Source: Belnapia sp.
Lineage (GTDB): Bacteria; Pseudomonadota; Alphaproteobacteria; Acetobacterales; Acetobacteraceae
DNA: 6,491 nt
Assembly (NCBI GenBank): GCA_028291445.1
Contig: JAQGIA010000263.1
Coordinates: forward strand, 1-6,491
Direction of reading: 5' to 3'
The translations under genes were made by a program, and so were the position numbers. Positions 1-5,701 of the stretch are shown one piece after another (positions within the stretch are counted from its first letter, which is position 1; every line of letters begins with the position of its first letter). Under the pieces are notes generated by a model. It made no database searches and was not told where the DNA came from. It saw only the letters and a list, made by a program, of their open reading frames with translations.

Positions 1-865
1 GCGCCGCCGTGGCCGGCTCCCTTGCCGGGGCGACGATGGCCGCATGCAGCCGGGCCACCACCGCGGGCGGAACGCCGGCCGGCATGATGAAGCCCCACCA
101 GCCCAGCGCATCCACCGCCGGCAGCCCGGCCTCGGCCATGGTCGGCACCTCGGGCAGCAGCGGGCTTCGGGTCTGCGAGGTGATGGCGATCGGCCGCAGC
201 CGGCCGCCTTGCACCTGGCCGAGCGCGGAGGAAATGGCGACGAAGCCGTAGCGCACGTCGCCGGTGACCAGCCCGGTGAGCTGCGGCCCGCCGCCGCGAT
301 AGCCGACCAGGGTGATCGGCACGCCGCTGGCAAGCTGGAATTGCACCGCGGTAAGGTGGGTCGGGGCGCCGATGCCGCCATGCGAGATGCCGAGCCCGCC
401 GGCCTGGCCCCGCGCCTCGGCCAGCACGTCGGCGACGCTCCGGGCGGGCGCATCCGGATGCGCCAGCAGCAGCGCGGGGGCGGTGACCGCCAGGCCGAGC
501 GCGCCGAGGTCCTTCTCCGTGTCGTAGGGCAGCTTCGCCGCCAGCAGGAAGGGGTTCAGCACCAGCGCATTGTCGGCGGTGCCGAGCGTGCTGCCGTCCG
601 GCGGCGCCGTCGCCACCTGCTGGGTGCCTGGGACGGAGGCACCGCCGCCCCTGTTCTCCACCACGAAGGACTGGCCGGTGATCTCGCCGGCGCGCTGGGT
701 GAGGATGCGGGCGACGATGTCGCTGCTGCCGCCGGGGCCGTAGGGGACGATGACGCGGACCGGGCGGTTGCTGGGTTGGGCGAAGGCGGGTCTGCTCAGG
801 GCGGCTTGGGTCAGGGCGGGCGCGGCGAGCAGCAGCCCGCCGCCGATCAGGGTCCGACGATCCAT
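1..865 (-). CDS. Bug/TctC-family tripartite tricarboxylate transporter substrate-binding protein (3' end outside window)
   Basis: This is a periplasmic solute receptor that would deliver a carboxylate or similar small molecule to a TctA/TctB-type membrane transporter. 288 residues are visible of a family usually about 320 to 330 long, so only the C-terminal tail is missing. The N-terminus (MDRRTLIGGG, then a hydrophobic run) is a signal peptide with a twin-arginine-like RR, with probable cleavage after AFA at about residue 29. Family hallmarks follow in order: RPVRVIVPYGPGGSSDIVAR at about 34-53 including the ligand-contact Asp49, then VVENRGGG, APPDGSTL, LPYDTEKD, a YRGGGPQL segment and LPEVPTMAEAG. 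The start is supported by GGAGGG at 874-879, 8 bases upstream. It begins 4 bases after the preceding Bug gene stops, so the two are almost certainly cotranscribed. The ligand cannot be read from sequence. The reading frame is open to the window edge. Confidence 0.93.
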   Translation of the reverse strand, partial: MDRRTLIGGGLLLAAPALTQAALSRPAFAQPSNRPVRVIVPYGPGGSSDIVARILTQRAGEITGQSFVVENRGGGASVPGTQQVATAPPDGSTLGTADNALVLNPFLLAAKLPYDTEKDLGALGLAVTAPALLLAHPDAPARSVADVLAEARGQAGGLGISHGGIGAPTHLTAVQFQLASGVPITLVGYRGGGPQLTGLVTGDVRYGFVAISSALGQVQGGRLRPIAITSQTRSPLLPEVPTMAEAGLPAVDALGWWGFIMPAGVPPAVVARLHAAIVAPAREPATAA

Positions 866-869
866 GGGC

Positions 870-1856
870 TCAGCCCTCCAGGCGGACATTGGCGATGCGG
901 GCGACGTCGCGCCATTGGGCGATCTCCTGCCGCACGAATTCGGAAAATGCCTCCGGCGTGCTTGGCGCGGCGGTGCCGCCCAGTTCCAGGAAGCGGGACT
1001 GCAGGGCTGGCTGGCGCAGGATGGCGCCGACGTCGCCATTGATCTTCTGCACGATCTCGGCCGGCGTCCCGGCCGGGGCGCAAAGCCCGGCCCAGCCATA
1101 GGCGCCGTAGCCCGGCGCCACCGTCTCGGCGATGGTCGGGACATCGGGCAGCTGCGGGGCGCGGTCCGGCGTGGTGACGGCGATGGGGATGATCTTGCCG
1201 GCCTGGATATGCGGCAGGGCGGAGGCGACGCTGTCGAACATCAACTTGACGTTGCCCGACAGCAGATCGGCCATGGCCGGGCCGCTGCCGCGGTAATGCA
1301 CCATGTTCAGCCGGATGCCGGTGCGATGGACGAACAGCTCGGCCGACATGTGCTGGCTGGTGGCCGGGCCGGCGGTCGCCAGGTCGAGGGCGCCGGGCGC
1401 CGCCTTGGCCGCGGCGACGATCTCCGCCGCCGTGCGCATCCCGAGCGAGGGATGCGCCACGATCAGCAGCGGCAGCACCACCACGTTGGAGATGAAGGCG
1501 AAGTCGCGCTCCGCGTCATAGGGCAGCCGCGGCAGCACCGAGGGATTGACGCCGAGCGTGCCGGAGGTGCCGCAGGTGAGAGTATAGCCATCCGGCGCGG
1601 CCCGGGCGCCGGCCTCCAGCGCCGGGGCACCGGCGCCGCCCGCCCGGTTCTCGACCACCACGCGCTGCGGCCAGCGGCGGGAAAGCTCGTCGGCATAGAG
1701 CCGGGTGAAAAGGTCGGCGGCCTGGCCGGGCGGGAAGGGGACGATGATCCGCACCGGGCGCTCGGGCCAGGTGCCTTGGGCGCGGGCGGTCCGCAGGAAG
1801 GGTGCGGGCAGCAGGGCGGCGGCGCCGAGCAGCGCGCGCCGGGTGGCGATGGGCAT
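870..1856 (-). CDS. Bug/TctC-family tripartite tricarboxylate transporter substrate-binding protein
   Basis: Complete 328-residue periplasmic solute receptor of the Bug family, normal in length. The signal peptide MPIATRRALLGAAALL carries a twin-arginine-like RR and probably ends at ARA-Q (residue 26). The ligand-binding N-lobe shows PVRIIVPFPPGQAADLFTR (Asp48 in the usual ligand position; Gln45 where Gly is commoner), VVENRAGGAG, AAPDGYTL and LPYDAERDF. The hinge and C-lobe show VHYRGSGPAMADLLSGNV, the FDSV segment, LPDVPTIAE and the APAGTP motif typical of the family. The frame extends 14 codons upstream to 1898, but the ATG at 1856 is preferred: GGAGGAA at 1863-1869 lies 6 bases before it and the signal peptide begins there. 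It is the first gene of a two-gene Bug operon. The two proteins share family motifs but are clearly divergent, so they probably bind different ligands. No transporter membrane subunit is in the window. Confidence 0.95.
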   Translation of the reverse strand: MPIATRRALLGAAALLPAPFLRTARAQGTWPERPVRIIVPFPPGQAADLFTRLYADELSRRWPQRVVVENRAGGAGAPALEAGARAAPDGYTLTCGTSGTLGVNPSVLPRLPYDAERDFAFISNVVVLPLLIVAHPSLGMRTAAEIVAAAKAAPGALDLATAGPATSQHMSAELFVHRTGIRLNMVHYRGSGPAMADLLSGNVKLMFDSVASALPHIQAGKIIPIAVTTPDRAPQLPDVPTIAETVAPGYGAYGWAGLCAPAGTPAEIVQKINGDVGAILRQPALQSRFLELGGTAAPSTPEAFSEFVRQEIAQWRDVARIANVRLEG

Positions 1857-1884
1857 GATGGGTTCCTCCCGCGGGCTTTGCCGC

Positions 1885-1914
1885 AGGATAGGCGGCAATC
1901 GCCCGCTGGGGAAA
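1885..1914 (-). promoter_or_regulatory. Possible weak promoter for the Bug gene pair
   Basis: On the minus strand TTTCCC (1914-1909) and TATCCT (1890-1885) are separated by 18 bases, and the -10-like element lies about 28 bases upstream of the ATG at 1856. This is the only sigma70-like pair I see in the spacer before the Bug operon. The match to the consensus is partial, especially at -35, so this is a guess from position and spacing. Confidence 0.25.
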
Positions 1915-1947
1915 GCCGATGGCTGGACGGATCGATTTACGCCAAGG

Positions 1948-2052
1948 ACTGAGGGGCCGTATCACTTCGCCGGCGAATATCTGTCCTGGCTGACCAGCGG
2001 GCAGCAGGGCGCGGTGCTCCCGGCCTGGAACCCGCTGGAGGGGATGGCCTGA
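1948..2052 (+). pseudogene. C-terminal relic of a flavin monoamine oxidase-type FAD enzyme
   Basis: In the spacer between two minus-strand genes, one plus-strand frame reads TEGPYHFAGEYLSWLTSG, then QQGAVLPAWNPLEGMA and a TGA stop at 2050-2052. This resembles the C-terminal FAD-binding end of flavin-containing amine oxidases and L-amino-acid oxidases (FAGE-x-x-S ... QGA-x-x-SA), where the GE pair contacts the FAD. Third codon positions in this stretch are almost all G or C, as in real genes here. Upstream the same frame loses any amine-oxidase character and runs antisense into the Bug signal peptide, so at least 90 percent of the enzyme is missing. It cannot make a functional oxidase and is best read as a decayed remnant left by a deletion or rearrangement. 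Its stop lies 10 bases from the end of the TetR gene, implying an ancestral convergent pair. With only 34 codons, chance similarity cannot be excluded. Confidence 0.5.
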
Positions 2053-2062
2053 CCGCCCGAGA

Positions 2063-2644
2063 TCAGCCCGGCTGGCCCAGCAGGGCGGCGACGCCGGCAT
2101 CGAGGATCTGCTCGGGCGGCGGCGCCCCGGTGCCGGGCGGCAGGCCGACCCGTTCCAGCATCGCCACCCCATGCGACAGCGCCCAGATCTGCAGCGCCAC
2201 CAGCCGCGGGTCCGGGCCATCCACCGGCAATACCTCGGCGATGGCCTGGACCATCCCCTCGAAGGGGCTGGCCTCCGTGCTGCCGGGCTGGAAGGCGAAC
2301 ATCGCGGCGTAATGCCCCGGCTCCTCCCGGGCGAAGGCCAGATAGGCGGGGCCCATGCCGGCCAGGGCCTCGGCCGGACCGGCGGCCTCGGCGGCGGCGG
2401 CCTGGAGACGCTGGCCGAACCGCTCGACGCCCTGGCGACGCAGCGCCGCCAGCACTTCCTCGCGGTCCTTGAAGTGGCGATAGGGCGCGGCCGGGGAGAC
2501 CCCGGCGCGGCGGGCCGCCTCGCTCAGGGTGAAGCCCTGGGGGCCACGTTCGGCAACCAGGTCACGCGTCGCATCCAGCAGCGCCTCGCGCAGGTTGCCG
2601 TGGTGGTAGCCACGCCGGGGCGCGGGGTCTGGATCCGATGGCAT
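2063..2644 (-). CDS. TetR/AcrR-family transcriptional regulator (WHG-type C-terminal domain)
   Basis: 193-residue DNA-binding repressor, typical family length. The N-terminal helix-turn-helix domain starts at GYHHGNLREALLDATRDLVAERG, and its recognition region is GFTLSEAARRAGVSPAAPYRHFKDREEVLAAL (about residues 38-70). The GYHHGNL opening and the C-terminal pattern (YLAFAREEPGHYAAMF, then IWALSHGVAML) are characteristic of the TetR group with a WHG/TetR_C_33 ligand domain. The ATG at 2644 places the protein right before the conserved domain, but its GGAGG (2647-2651) is only 2 bases away. Initiation at the upstream in-frame TTG codons (2653, 2656 or 2680) is therefore possible. It follows the alpha/beta hydrolase gene by 68 bases in the same direction and may be cotranscribed with it. 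The ligand and targets are unknown, and no convincing operator palindrome was found beside it. Confidence 0.93.
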   Translation of the reverse strand: MPSDPDPAPRRGYHHGNLREALLDATRDLVAERGPQGFTLSEAARRAGVSPAAPYRHFKDREEVLAALRRQGVERFGQRLQAAAAEAAGPAEALAGMGPAYLAFAREEPGHYAAMFAFQPGSTEASPFEGMVQAIAEVLPVDGPDPRLVALQIWALSHGVAMLERVGLPPGTGAPPPEQILDAGVAALLGQPG

Positions 2645-2712
2645 GACCTCCAACAAGCCCGCAGCCCATTGGGAATGCAAGTCCGCTCGGTGGTAAGCCT
2701 ATGCAGATGTAA

Positions 2713-3432
2713 TCAACCGATCGCTTCCAGCATGTGCGCCAGCGCCTCCGGTGCCGTCACCATGGCATCGTGCCCGGTGGCGATTTCCTGCCAATTCCAG
2801 TCCGGCCGGCTGCGCACCCAGTCGCGCGTCCAGTCGAGCGGCGGATACCAGGGCGCGGTGCAGGCGATATAGGTGCAGGGCAGCCCATTGCCGACCGGAT
2901 TGGCCAGGCGCAGCGGCGTGCGGTAGGTGCCGGCCGGATGCGGGGTCAGCCGGCGGCGCACCCAGGGCGCCAGCGGGTGGTCGGCCGGCACGCCGAAGGC
3001 TTCCGGCGGCGGCGGCGGCGCCACCAGCCCGGCGCCCTGTTCCTGCACCAGCCGGCGGCGTTCCGCGGCGACTTCCGGCCGCATCCGGCCCCAGGGGGTC
3101 TGGCCATCCTCCAGGATCATCGCGTCCAGGTAGACCAGGTGGCGGATGCGGGCAGGCACCTGGTCGGCGGCGCCCGAGATGCCGTTGCCGCCGAAGCTGT
3201 GGCCGACCAGGATCGCCTCCTCCAGCTCCTCCGCCTCCAGATGCTCGACCACATCGGCGACGAAGGTATCGAGGGTGATCTGCGCCGAGAGCAGGTGGCG
3301 GCGCTCGCCGAGGCCGGTCTGGGTCGGGGTGGTGACGCGATGGCCCCGGGCGCGCAGCAACGCCGCGACATCCCGCCAGCACCAGCCGCCGTGGAAGGCG
3401 CCATGCAGCAGCACATAGGTCTTGCCGGCCAT
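2713..3432 (-). CDS. Alpha/beta-fold hydrolase (methylesterase / hydroxynitrile lyase-like group)
   Basis: Complete 239-residue cytoplasmic alpha/beta hydrolase, predicted to cleave a small ester or related bond. No signal peptide is visible. The oxyanion-hole strand is YVLLHGAFHGGWCWRDV (residues 6-22), the nucleophile elbow is VGHSFGG with Ser79, and the catalytic His is His221 in TGHDAMVTAPEAL. LVYLDAMILEDGQ (about 99-111) leads into a cap region. That region holds a five-proline run (P139-P143) encoded by five consecutive CCG codons (3004-3018), a possible slippage site. The catalytic acid is not obvious: after the YIACTAPWYPPLDW strand the usual Asp position is not clearly filled, and Asp200 is the nearest candidate. 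GGAGGA at 3440-3445, 7 bases before the ATG, fixes the start. It lies 33 bases after the second barrel gene and 68 bases before the TetR gene, so an operon is likely. The substrate cannot be assigned. Confidence 0.92.
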   Translation of the reverse strand: MAGKTYVLLHGAFHGGWCWRDVAALLRARGHRVTTPTQTGLGERRHLLSAQITLDTFVADVVEHLEAEELEEAILVGHSFGGNGISGAADQVPARIRHLVYLDAMILEDGQTPWGRMRPEVAAERRRLVQEQGAGLVAPPPPPEAFGVPADHPLAPWVRRRLTPHPAGTYRTPLRLANPVGNGLPCTYIACTAPWYPPLDWTRDWVRSRPDWNWQEIATGHDAMVTAPEALAHMLEAIG

Positions 3433-3465
3433 GTCGATGTCCTCCGTTTGCTGGAGGCCAGGTTA

Positions 3466-4227
3466 TCAGAAGTCGATGCTGAGGATCATCTTGCCGGCCC
3501 AGCGGTCGCTCGCATGGGTCAGGCCATGGCCGAGCCCGACATGCAGGGCGAAGCGGTTCGACAGCTTGAAGTCGGTGGTCACGAAAAGCTGGTGCGCCTG
3601 GCCATGCGGCGCTTCCGGCCGGTCGATGCGGCCGAAGTCCATGTAGTGTTCGAGGCCGAGCCAGATCGTCTCCGCCACCTGCCGCACCCCGCGCACCGCC
3701 GGGGCGAAGATCGGCCCGCCGCGGCCGAGCGGCAGTTCCACCGCCGGGTTGAGGATGAGCTGCCAGAGGCCGCGGCGCAGGTCGATGATCGGCCGCAGGG
3801 TCACCGCCCAATCGGCTTCCGAGAAGCGGGCCGACTGATGGCGCAGCTCGATGTCGAGGCCATAGGCGAAGGGGCGGTCGGCGGCGCCGGGGCTGATGAA
3901 GGTGTTCCGCACCTTGAACCCGCCGCCGTAGGTGTCGCCGGAGAATTCGCGGGCGATCGGCAGGAAGACCGCCACCTCGTGCCAGGGCGCGGTGGCGTAG
4001 CTGATCTCGGGGGTGAGCAGCAGCCCGTTGCGCGGCGCGCCGCCTTCCTCCGGGCCGCCGAGCGGGCCGCGCCGCCCGGCGTTCAGGTGCAGGTTCATGC
4101 TGAAATTGCCCGGCTCGCCGATGCGGCCGTCGAAGATCTGGAACTCGTCGAAGCCGGCCGCGCCGGCGGACAGCGACAGGGGGGGCACGAATGGCAAGGC
4201 AAGCAGCAGGGCGATGAGGCGGCGCAT
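3466..4227 (-). CDS. Exported outer-membrane beta-barrel protein, uncharacterised family (paralogue of the 4401-5144 gene)
   Basis: 254-residue exported protein of unknown function. The signal peptide MRRLIALLLALPFVPPLSLS is cleaved near AGA-A (about residue 23). The mature part has no long hydrophobic helix; it is made of alternating short beta-type strands (FQIFDGRIGEPGNFSMNLHL, EVAVFLPIAREFSG, FAYGLDIELRHQS, LILNPAVELPLG) and ends in ILSIDF with a C-terminal Phe, the usual signal for outer-membrane insertion by BAM. It aligns along its length with the neighbouring gene: DEFQIFDGRIGEPG versus DEIQVYTGEIAAPG near the start, and GLGHGLTHASDRW versus GLGRGLTGASDRW near the end. The frame is open back to 4338, but the ATG at 4227 is chosen because the signal peptide starts there and GGAGGGA (4237-4243) lies 9 bases upstream. 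A transport or envelope role is inference from the barrel character only. Confidence 0.85.
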   Translation of the reverse strand: MRRLIALLLALPFVPPLSLSAGAAGFDEFQIFDGRIGEPGNFSMNLHLNAGRRGPLGGPEEGGAPRNGLLLTPEISYATAPWHEVAVFLPIAREFSGDTYGGGFKVRNTFISPGAADRPFAYGLDIELRHQSARFSEADWAVTLRPIIDLRRGLWQLILNPAVELPLGRGGPIFAPAVRGVRQVAETIWLGLEHYMDFGRIDRPEAPHGQAHQLFVTTDFKLSNRFALHVGLGHGLTHASDRWAGKMILSIDF

Positions 4228-4400
4228 GATGGGGGGTCCCTCCGGCGTCGGAACGTGACGCCTGGCGCAGGGTTCACCGCTGCGGGCCTGCTCGGCGCAA
4301 AGCGTCGGCGGCTGTGGCTTTCCGCATTGTCGCGGCATGCGCCGGAACGATGCGCCCGATCCGGTGCGGCGCCTCGCCCATTCTGGAAGCCAGGCCCGGT
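4228..4400. other. Spacer between the two barrel genes
   Basis: 173 bases without a convincing gene. Apart from the ribosome-binding site of the downstream barrel gene, it holds an imperfect inverted repeat (arms 4339-4346 and 4360-4367, one mismatch, 13-base loop) with no T tract, so it is not a clear intrinsic terminator. A 35-codon minus-strand frame (4274-4381) has no ribosome-binding site. No recognisable promoter was found. It is the longest gap within the run from hutI to tetR, so a separate promoter for the downstream genes may lie here. Confidence 0.4.
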
Positions 4401-5144
4401 CTAGAAGCTGAAGCCGAAGATGGTCTTCACCGCCCAGCGGTCGCTCGCCCCGGTCAGGCCGCGGCCGAGGCCGAAATTCACGTCTACCACGCCGAGGCGG
4501 AAGTCGGTCACCGCGAATACCTGGTGCGCCTGCTTGTGCGCGCTGGGAAAGCGGCCGGGGCTGCCGAGGTCGGAATAGGTCTCGACGCCGAAGCCGAGGT
4601 CGGCCCGCACCGCATAGGAGATCCGGTTGGCCGGCAGGAAGGCGGTCGCCGCATGGCCGCCGATGCCGAGCCCGAGGATCGGGTTGGTGGCCAATTCCCA
4701 GCGGCCGCGGTGGATCCCGAGGATGGGGCGGAACTCGAGGTTCCAGGCGCTGCGGGAGAAGCGCGGCGGCGCCCAGGACAATTCGGTGTTCAGCCCGTAG
4801 AAGACCGACCGCTCCGCCGCATCCGGCGTCACCAGCAGGCTGCGGAGCTTGAAGCCGCCGGCGTAGAAGCGGTCGTCGCGGGCGGCAAAGGGGAGATAGA
4901 GCCCGATTTCATAGGCCGGCGTCACCCCATAGGCCAGTTCCGGGGTCCCGTTCAGCGTGCCGCGATTGGGCAGCGCGCCCTGGTAATCGCGGCCCTGGCG
5001 GGCGCGGAGGCCGTAGTTCAGATGCTGCAGCAGCGACCATTCGCCGGGCGCCGCGATCTCCCCGGTATAGACCTGGATCTCGTCCACCGCGCGGGCGGGC
5101 GCCGCGGCGAGCATGGCCAGCGCGGCGAGAGCAAGGCGCTGCAT
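4401..5144 (-). CDS. Exported outer-membrane beta-barrel protein, uncharacterised family, preceded by repeated start codons
   Basis: 247-residue exported protein, paralogous to the next gene downstream. The signal peptide MQRLALAALAMLAAAPARA ends in a clean ARA site at residue 19. The mature protein opens DEIQVYTGEIAAPGEWSLL and continues with barrel-like strands (LNGTPELAYGVTPAYEIGLY, FKLRSLLVTPDAAERSVFYG, LEFRPILGIHRGRWEL, HQVFAVTDFRLG). It finishes GASDRWAVKTIFGFSF with a terminal Phe expected of outer-membrane barrels. The pattern of Gly-Leu-Asn-Pro and aromatic residues resembles an unnamed proteobacterial family; no function is known to me. The frame stays open for 45 more codons through a 27-bp repeat array, giving six in-frame ATGs (5279, 5252, 5225, 5198, 5171, 5144). 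The last is preferred because the signal peptide begins there. None has a good Shine-Dalgarno, and the first overlaps the thioesterase stop as ATGA, so coupled reinitiation is likely. Confidence 0.85.
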   Translation of the reverse strand: MQRLALAALAMLAAAPARAVDEIQVYTGEIAAPGEWSLLQHLNYGLRARQGRDYQGALPNRGTLNGTPELAYGVTPAYEIGLYLPFAARDDRFYAGGFKLRSLLVTPDAAERSVFYGLNTELSWAPPRFSRSAWNLEFRPILGIHRGRWELATNPILGLGIGGHAATAFLPANRISYAVRADLGFGVETYSDLGSPGRFPSAHKQAHQVFAVTDFRLGVVDVNFGLGRGLTGASDRWAVKTIFGFSF

Positions 5145-5296
5145 GCCCCGGCCGGGACGAATGCGTCCCATGCGCCTGCCGGGGTGGTGCCGTTTCATGC
5201 CCCGGCCGGGGCACTGCCGTTTCATGCCCCAGCCGGGGCAATCCCGTTTCATGCCCCTGCCGGGGCACTGCCAGTTCATGCCCCTGCCGGGGCAAT
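5142..5296. repeat. 27-bp direct tandem repeat array, about 5.7 copies, carrying in-frame ATG codons
   Basis: Contiguous units start with cat at plus-strand positions 5142, 5169, 5196, 5223, 5250 and 5277 (last partial), with no spacers. In the minus direction each reads ATG, a short basic stretch (usually AAACGG), then a GCCCC...GGGGC inverted repeat. The unit at 5196 holds a perfect 14-bp palindrome (5199-5212); neighbours vary at the centre, and the two nearest the barrel gene are most diverged. 27 bases is nine codons, so the barrel-gene frame is preserved (repeated peptide MKRxCPGxG). In the thioesterase frame the first unit supplies its last codons and TGA stop. The array therefore looks like amplification of an ancestral stop/start junction (ATGA). 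It is not CRISPR, since there are no unique spacers. Confidence 0.9.
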
Positions 5297-5701
5297 GACC
5301 GCCCAGGTGGTGGTGACATGCACGGCGATGGCCTCGCTGCCCTCGGCGCGGATCATGATGTCGCCGAACACCATGCGGCGGCCGGATTTGACGATCCGCG
5401 CCTCCGCCAGCACCGCGCCGCTGCCGGCGGGGCGGAGGAAATTCACCGTCATGCTGGACGTGACGCTCTCATCCTTGCCGGCGGTCACCGAGAGCAGCGC
5501 CGCCCACATCGCCACATCGGCGAGGCCCATCAGCGCCGGGCCGGAGACGGTATTGCCCGGCCGCAGCAGCAGCGGTTGGGGCGGCAGCCGCACCACGGCG
5601 GTGCCGGCCCCGGCGGCGAGCAGCTCGATGCCCCAGGCCGCGGCCAGCGGCACGCCGCGGTGGATGATGGCCTGCAACTCGGCAAGGGAAGGGGTTTGCA
5701 T
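5276..5701 (-). CDS. PaaI-family hotdog-fold thioesterase
   Basis: Complete 141-residue single hotdog domain, the usual length of PaaI-type acyl-CoA thioesterases, which hydrolyse acyl- or aryl-CoA in the cytoplasm. After an N-terminal helix (IIHRGVPLAAAWGIELL), the central motif is RPGNTVSGPALMGLADVAMWAALL. Asn50 and Asp62 occupy conserved active-site positions, but the HGG of classic PaaI proteins reads SGP. The next strands, SVTSSMTVNFLRPAGSG and AEARIVKSGRRMVFGDIMI, are typical of the fold. The ATG at 5701 overlaps the hutI stop in TGATG, with GAAGGT (5707-5712) 5 bases upstream, so it is translationally coupled to hutI. Its stop lies in the first unit of the 27-bp array and overlaps the earliest possible ATG of the barrel gene as ATGA. 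Substrate unknown; a role in histidine breakdown would be guesswork. Confidence 0.92.
   Translation of the reverse strand: MQTPSLAELQAIIHRGVPLAAAWGIELLAAGAGTAVVRLPPQPLLLRPGNTVSGPALMGLADVAMWAALLSVTAGKDESVTSSMTVNFLRPAGSGAVLAEARIVKSGRRMVFGDIMIRAEGSEAIAVHVTTTWAVIAPAGA

Noticed and set aside
1994..2038. Inverted repeat ccagcggg/cccgctgg as a terminator after the TetR gene
   Set aside because: The arms are 8 bp but the loop is 29 bases, there is no T tract, and the left part lies within the amine-oxidase-like coding relic.
2666..2678. CATT-ggg-AATG as a TetR operator
   Set aside because: The arms are only 4 bp and do not extend; not distinguishable from chance.
2645..2680. TTG start of the TetR protein at 2680
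   Set aside because: The added residues lie outside the conserved domain and there is no better ribosome-binding site; kept only as an alternative to the ATG at 2644.
4228..4338. N-terminal extension of the second barrel protein to 4338
   Set aside because: It would bury the signal peptide behind 37 residues; the ATG at 4227 has a well-placed GGAGGGA.
4339..4367. Hairpin in the spacer between the barrel genes as an intrinsic terminator
   Set aside because: It has one mismatch in an 8-bp stem, a 13-base loop and no T run; such pairs are common by chance at this GC content.
4274..4381. 35-codon minus-strand small ORF (MGEAPHRIGR...) between the barrel genes
   Set aside because: No ribosome-binding site, no hydrophobic or recognisable motif, and short enough to arise by chance.
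5142..5296. CRISPR array
   Set aside because: The 27-bp units are directly contiguous with no unique spacers, and lie in coding frame at a gene junction.
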